DNA of 64,000 nucleotides, taken from Ascaris suum (Eukaryota; Nematoda; Chromadorea; Rhabditida; Ascarididae). Numbering within the stretch: position 1 is the stretch's first letter; each line of letters starts with the position of its first letter. The stretch is taken from assembly GCA_013433145.1 (NCBI GenBank), contig CM024174.1, forward strand, positions 434,001 through 498,000. Reading direction: 5' to 3'. The translations under genes were made by a program, and so were the position numbers. The notes under the pieces are model-generated. The model was not told the origin of the DNA. It did no database searches and was given only the letters and a program-made list of their open reading frames with translations. Shown piece after piece: positions 49,500-64,000 of this stretch.

Positions 49500-50000
49500 T
49501 GTATTCCAAAGTTTCAAATCGGGAACAGCTGAAGATAGAGCTACTAGATTCAGTGAGCCTAGTATATATTGTAGAATCACCTCCTATGCAGTGTTTCACG
49601 ATGACCCATAAACTTCGAAGAAAATTGCTGACCTTGAAAGGTGCCATAAAACTTGCGCAATTTCACAGTGATCGGAATTTCAATGTATAGCGATCGGGTC
49701 ACGTAGCGATGAATCATTTGGAGATGAAAGGGGCTATGCCGAACACCTTGGGAGAACTCTGATCCCTTCTGGGAAATTTCTGTGGGCAGTTGTTTTACAT
49801 AAGGTATATGGGAAATGTTTCGCACATTTTTTATTTCTGGACAAATAAACAAAAGCACATGTCGTGCCGTTTTCTCCAATGCGCTTTTCCGCTTTTTAAA
49901 CCTTACCCAAGCATATTCTCTTGAGGTGAGCAAGATATTGCATCATCTGTCCAACGGAACTCTCCGAAATACAGTAAGGGAAGAAAGGAGGTAACGGGTT
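49500..50000 (+). repeat. Dispersed repeat, copy 1
   Basis: This block aligns collinearly with 50650-51010 at a constant offset of about 1149 bp. Matching landmarks are AGATAGAG (49533), AATCACCTC, CACGATGACCC, AAAGGTGCCATAAA, GATCGGGTCAC (49692) and CACATGTCGTG. A minus-strand frame at 49577-49933 lies wholly within it and is treated as part of the repeat. Confidence 0.65.
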
Positions 50001-50649
50001 GAACCAAAGCTACATGGAAAGATACGTGACACTTTATCCATTCGGCTATTCGTCGTATGACATTCCCATTACGGCGAATGGTGGGTGTAGCGGGGTTTTT
50101 TTTTGCGTATGAGTGTCTCACAATCGTCTTTTTACTTCGACGGTGCCCAAATTACTTTTTACTTCAAATAGACACCATTTTTTGCCATTTTTTTTCCATT
50201 CGTGAAGCAAAATGTCCTTCGTGACATGTTTGAGGGGGAGTTTTTTTTTTACCTTGTAAATAGCGATTCGATTTGTGAATGTGATATTGCCGTTGTTGCT
50301 CACAATGACAAAAAGCTAGACGTTGATGTTTATACTGCTGACTGCGTATACGAGAATTGGCTGTACGAAACGAAGACGTAATAGTATAAGTGCTATTTTG
50401 TTGTATCGAAAACGGTGTTCCGATTTGCTGAGAGTCTATTGGGACACACAGTATGTTCATGCGTGGTTTCATGAGTTATATTTGGTCGGTTTTTTATGAT
50501 GGTTGGAAATTTCCTCTGTGAAAGCGTATTATGATGATGCTGTGCGTTCATGTACGTGTTATGTGCGTATCTCTAATGCATAATTGTGAATGCGTTGTAT
50601 GATATGTACCTGTGTATGTGCGCGCGTTTGCCTATCCGTCTATCCAGCC

Positions 50650-51010
50650 GTTTTAATTCGGCAGTCACCAAATTTTTTTTAGATAGAGTTATCAATTTTA
50701 GTTGGTCTACTATACACCAGGGAATCACCTCTTTCTGATGTAATGCTTCATGATGATCCGTCGACTTCAAAGGCGACTCCGGACATTTAAAAGTGCTATG
50801 AAATTTAGACGTATTTTTGCCGGAGTAATTTCATTTTATGAGGATCTGGTCACCACATCGGTGAATCTTTTGTGGACGATTTTTATTTGCTGTCTCATTA
50901 ATTGAAATTGAAGCCATTATTCAGCATATTTTATTTTTTATTCCTACCTTATGATTCCACATTTCCAAGTGAGCGAAAAAGGCAATAAGAGCACGTCGTG
51001 TGCGCTCGGC
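50650..51010 (+). repeat. Dispersed repeat, copy 2
   Basis: A diverged copy of the 49.5 kb block, with the same order of landmarks (AGATAGAG at 50681, AATCACCTC, CATGATGATCC, AAAGTGCTATGAAA, GATCTGGTCAC near 50843, GCACGTCGTG). It is preceded by a TCTATCCAGCC segment typical of this family. Confidence 0.65.
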
Positions 51011-52020
51011 TCATGTGCTTCTCCTCTTGTTAATACCTGTTGATGATTAACAAATGGGTGCAGTGTGATAAGGGAGATAATCAAAGCGCATCTTCTGCTA
51101 GCTCCTTTGATGCAATTCTGCGTTAATATTTGACCATTAGGCATTAATTACCTAGAATTTAAAGTTGAAAAAATATGATATGAAAAGTGTATTTCGTTCA
51201 TTAGGCAACATGACATCTTATTTCGCCTGAATGAAATCGAAATCCTTTGCAAGTCTGAATTATCGACCAGTTAGTTTTTTCATTTCGCTTTTTATCCAAT
51301 TTTTATTTGATATGCAATTTATTCAATGCGTTTTTATTGGATTTTTGGTTTATTTGATGAACAAACCTATGAATGAGGAGAGGTGGGGGAAGGGGCTCTC
51401 CAATAAGGGCGTTGTGTTGAATGTCTGATCGGATTTCCACAGGAAGCAATATTTTGTCTACTTGCATATACTCATCATTTATTATGGACATATGAGTAAA
51501 GAGCGAAATTGGGAGATTTTCTTTCCTTGTCTAGCCTAGCATCTTTCCTCTCCCTCTATTTCTTGATGTGACTCCATTTTGATGCAGATTAATCAGAAAA
51601 GATTTTCCACCGAAGAAGTACATTCGCTAAAATATCGCACGCCCAAAAATTGGGTGACAAGTACAGAGTGTGGACATTATAATTCGTGAAGGATCATTTG
51701 CCAGTGGAAATCGGCTTACGAGTAACCAGGATAGAACGAATGCACCTGCCTTTCAGATCGCGGTAATATTGTCAAGAAGTCATGGGAAATCTGCGAATGA
51801 TAAATTTTTTTACTAATGGGGGTCCTTGAACAGAGTTTTACCAGCTGGATGCAAAGTTTCAGTTTATACACAACATTATCGGCTGTAATGATCCAGGAGG
51901 AGAAATTCGCAGTGTTTATTTGTGAGAAGGTAATAACAGGCCAGAAAATATCTTTTTTAACGCTATGGTGAATCGGTAATGAAGTGATTCAGTGAAGTCG
52001 ATGATTCGGATGCTAGTTGG

Positions 52021-52090
52021 AGTACGTACAATATTCTAAGTACGTACAATTCTAAGTACTAAGTACGTATAGTACGTACAATATTCTAAA
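52021..52090. repeat. AGTACGTA-rich tandem cluster
   Basis: GTACGTA or AGTACGTA occurs four times in 70 bp, with ACAATATTCTAA at both ends. GTAC and TACGTA are self-complementary, so the strand can fold on itself. Lies about 660 bp upstream of QC exon 1. Confidence 0.8.
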
Positions 52091-52603
52091 GCAAGTCGGG
52101 AGTATGGCCTATCGATGCTGCTTCAGATTTTTATATCCGACTGAACGCAGGGTAAAGTCAGCAGCTTTCGATAGCATTTCAGGGATCTGTGAAAAAGCGT
52201 TACTTCAACATTTCCATATATGATGATGTAAAGTTGCTGAAATCATGTTTTCAGCCTTTTAGCGTTTCGCCAATAACATTTCAAATTTAATTCTTCCTCC
52301 TAAACTTAGCGTCCTCAAATTCGGTAAACTTGATTGAATTGAATTTCACTTATTCGCAACTAAATAGTTTATTTGGGATGTGTAAATTTTTGGTCACATA
52401 GAATAGTCGACGTACTTTTGTTGATTTGATTGTGCCACAGTTGTGGATTAGCTGTGTTGATTCGATGTATTGATCCATCTGAGTATCAAATATTTGAACG
52501 CTTAGTACAAGTGGCATTGCTCGTATTATGCTGTTGGTCTGCGTTTTAATTGCACACTATCCACAGAAATGAGTTCTTTAATCAGGGGCGATTGTGATCG
52601 AAG

Positions 52604-52611
52604 TGACGTCA
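52604..52611. promoter_or_regulatory. CRE-like palindrome upstream of the QC gene
   Basis: A perfect TGACGTCA lies about 137 bp before the QC start codon, the distance expected of a promoter element. It is the consensus for CREB/ATF-type bZIP proteins. The site is seen; binding is inferred. Confidence 0.35.
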
Positions 52612-52721
52612 AGGGGGACGAGAGAAGCCTAGAAGTGGCACGACCATCACTCTGGCCAACAAAACAACGTCAGCTTCTTGCTGTACTCATCACTTCCGAG
52701 AGCTTCAAGGATACACACTTC

Positions 52722-52732
52722 TTGGTGTTCAG
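52722..52732 (+). promoter_or_regulatory. Candidate trans-splice acceptor for the QC mRNA
   Basis: TTGGTGTTCAG ends 15 bp before the QC start codon. A short leader after an acceptor is typical of trans-spliced nematode genes. It also explains why the longer overlapping frame that begins at 52569 need not be translated. Confidence 0.4.
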
Positions 52733-52747
52733 AATCGTTCGAGGACG

Positions 52748-61854
<9,107 letters not shown>

Positions 61855-64000
61855 GATAAGTCGCACTCAGAGCTTTAAATTAATAGTGAACAAAAGTGGG
61901 GGGAGGGGGAGGGGGTGAATGGAGATTTGCTGTTTTTCAGTGGGACTCCAACCTTTAAAAGACTTTGTTCTATTGTATAATTGCCAGGTTTCAGTTCGAA
62001 TGTTTATGTGTATTACAGAAGGAAGGATGAAGGCGAGTTTCCCGAACTCACAATTTCCCGAACTCAAAAGGAATCTTAGTAAAGATTCTAAGAAGATATC
62101 CATATTCAGTTTCCAGTGACAGACTGACACTGAGTGATAAAGCTCTGAGTGCATACCTTGAAGCAGCTTTAATAATTTCCGGTCATTGGGTCTTATTTAT
62201 TATATTTTTACTTTGGTTGGTGTTTCTTTCTTTGGGTTGGTTTAGTTCAAAGGAGCGTCAATTTATCGTCTTTCACAATGGGTATACATATTAAGATATG
62301 CTGTTTATTTATTTTTATTGCGCATTTGTGGTTTTGTTTATTAAAAGGTGATACTTCCGTTGTTTATGCTGATTTGAAGCAATATACTTTTTGATCGATC
62401 GTCCTAGTAGACTTCAATGTTTAATTTAGTTCTATTGCACTTCTGGTTTATTTCTATTAACCGTTTTTTTTTTTTTTTGATTTCCTAGTGTACTCTAGGA
62501 GAGGCGGACGGCCTATTGCTGTATTAATTTCGAGCATCGATTACTGTAAGACTTTTGGTGTGTGATGGGTTAAGGATGGCTTGACGTTTTACACTTGGAC
62601 TAAAAACGTTAGCTGTCATTTCCCGTTGCAACACAATTTCATGAGTGAACTTTTCCACTAACAAATTCCTATTCGTTCTGTGTTCCGTTAAGAATGTGTA
62701 ATATCATATTACTTCGGAAAATATCAGATTGCTTCGAAAAAGATCTCTCCCTTCCGATAAAATCTCTCGAAGTGCGGGAGCCCTCGTCTTTTATCAGTAA
62801 AAATGCAGGAACCCTCCCTCTTTCTTTTCGAGCTGACTCTCGAAAAAAAAATTCATTAAGGACGAGATTTTGAGGCTATAACGTGCCAGATCTTTTTTTT
62901 TTTTGGGAAGCACTGCAGTAAATCATCTCTCTTCTTCGAACAAATTTTCATGAAATTTTGGAGAACTTGCACAAATACACAAATATCTGAACATTTTGTT
63001 CGAAGTAGCACCATAGGTTGGTTGATATATTCTGCCATTCGGTCACAACCAAAAAGTGTAAGTATCTCATCCGTTTCGCCTTTTCTGCTAATATTTGTAC
63101 TCTGTATTCTTTAAATTTCATGACTTTTTTTTTTTCAAAATCGCCAAACTGCATGTTGCCAAATAACCCATCACTGCTTTCATTGATGTCAAGGGAATCA
63201 GATAATGATAGTTATGCCGTCTCATTTTATTTCCTTAAGTATCATGCTTATTGCTTAGCCGTTTTCCCTTTGCATGCTCATTTTGAGGACAACGAATGAA
63301 ATTATCGCATTGTTATTAGGCATCGAACTGATGATATATGTTCGCTGCCTCCAGCAGTAATTTTTTTTTCTTTCTTTTAAAGTTTCATTTATGAAGTATT
63401 TCTATTCTTTATATTTAGCGGTTGTGAACTTCCGCACAATTATTTAACATAACAATAAAACTGGTTATTTTTGTAGAAATTTCTATTAATTTTTTTAAAT
63501 GTCTTTCTGTTTTCTATATGGCTTATGCTAGTAATTAATGAGCTCCTGTTTTTCTCACCGTTCGTTTGTTATTTATACAAATTATATCAAATAAGTAAAT
63601 GCCCGTTTTAACATATGATTTTCTGTTTTGGGGTGCGTCGCTTTGACATGTCAGCTGCAAGGTCGACTATATATCAATACCTCTAGTCGAAATATTCCCA
63701 AAGGAGGGTCGTTCTGGTTCAGCCGTCGACGTTAATCCATAACTGAAACGGCTAGCACGTTCGTTTAGTGTGATCTTCTGTTGTTGATAACGTGGACACA
63801 GAATCTCTTTCCATGCGATCACGGCTGTTCGGCGGAAATTCGAGCTGCAATCTTTTTCATATGTAACTCATTGGCTTGTTCTTTGAAAAGTTTGTGGGTT
63901 GATTACAGCGGCGAATAGGGCTAGAGGGGGATAAAGGCTAATGAGGCGCATTTAGTCAAATTCGACTTGTTGGACTGGCCGAATCTTGTTACTTTCGATT
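61855..64000. other. Non-coding stretch downstream of QC
   Basis: Holds a G-rich tract at 61898-61918, a short repeat (AGTTTCCCGAACTCACAATTTCCCGAACTCA) near 62036-62068, poly-T runs at 62463 and 62894, and AT-rich DNA. A more GC-balanced patch at 63620-63840 might be the edge of a promoter for a gene beyond the window. Nothing else is supported. Confidence 0.5.

Larger units (their letters stand above)
36517..52600. other. 16-kb gap between TIM50 and QC without an assignable gene
   Basis: Many short frames, none with a recognisable domain. Weak minus-strand candidates are 41851-42108 (NFDSIFENHYLPGKTFNVQK) and 45800-46015 (HISQLMRQHINLETGESDRW). Repeats, palindromes and A-rich or G-rich tracts are listed separately. 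No polyadenylation signal for TIM50 stands out within 250 bp of its stop. Confidence 0.5.

Noticed and set aside
49577..49933. 118-codon minus-strand ORF
   Set aside because: It lies inside a dispersed repeat copy and is not preserved as a frame in the copy at 50.7 kb.

Overview
The window looks like nuclear DNA from a nematode. It is AT-rich, with long TA microsatellites and short coding exons separated by introns of 60 bp to about 4 kb. Acceptors are mostly of the TTTCAG type, and two genes have a spare acceptor just upstream of their ATG, as expected for spliced-leader trans-splicing. The kinase is of the TTBK-like kind that is expanded in nematodes. The large introns and dispersed repeats fit a parasitic nematode, possibly a strongylid, but the sequence alone does not fix the species. 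I saw no bacterial, organellar or CRISPR features, and no tRNA or rRNA gene on reading.

Three multi-exon protein genes can be assembled with continuous splice phase. All are on the + strand. (1) 16412-24892 is a CK1/TTBK-like protein kinase, about 379 aa; the first exon is uncertain and one intron is of the GC-AG class. (2) 27216-36516 is TIM50, a 459-aa subunit of the mitochondrial TIM23 translocase in ten exons, with a presequence, one membrane segment and a degenerate FCP1/NIF phosphatase fold. (3) 52748-61854 is a secretory glutaminyl-peptide cyclotransferase (QC), 357 aa in eight exons, with a signal-peptide exon and all zinc-site residues. The spacing (2.3 kb and 16 kb) argues against an operon, and the three products share no obvious pathway.

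The rest is mostly non-coding. 1-16.4 kb holds a TA array, a 37-bp minisatellite, a sequence resembling a hammerhead-ribozyme core, a cluster of TTATTTCAG motifs, and GC-richer coding-like islands that I cannot name (6.3-8.1 kb and 10.3-10.6 kb). 36.5-52.6 kb has no assignable gene; it holds an A-rich tail, diverged dispersed repeat copies (49.5 and 50.7 kb) and short palindromes. 61.9-64 kb shows nothing convincing. G-rich polypurine runs recur throughout.

Points most worth following up are the in-phase alternative terminal exon inside the QC gene (60126-60245), which would remove the zinc histidine; the GC-AG intron and TA arrays in the kinase gene; and the ribozyme-like core at 3.75 kb. 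No clearly new multi-gene system was found.
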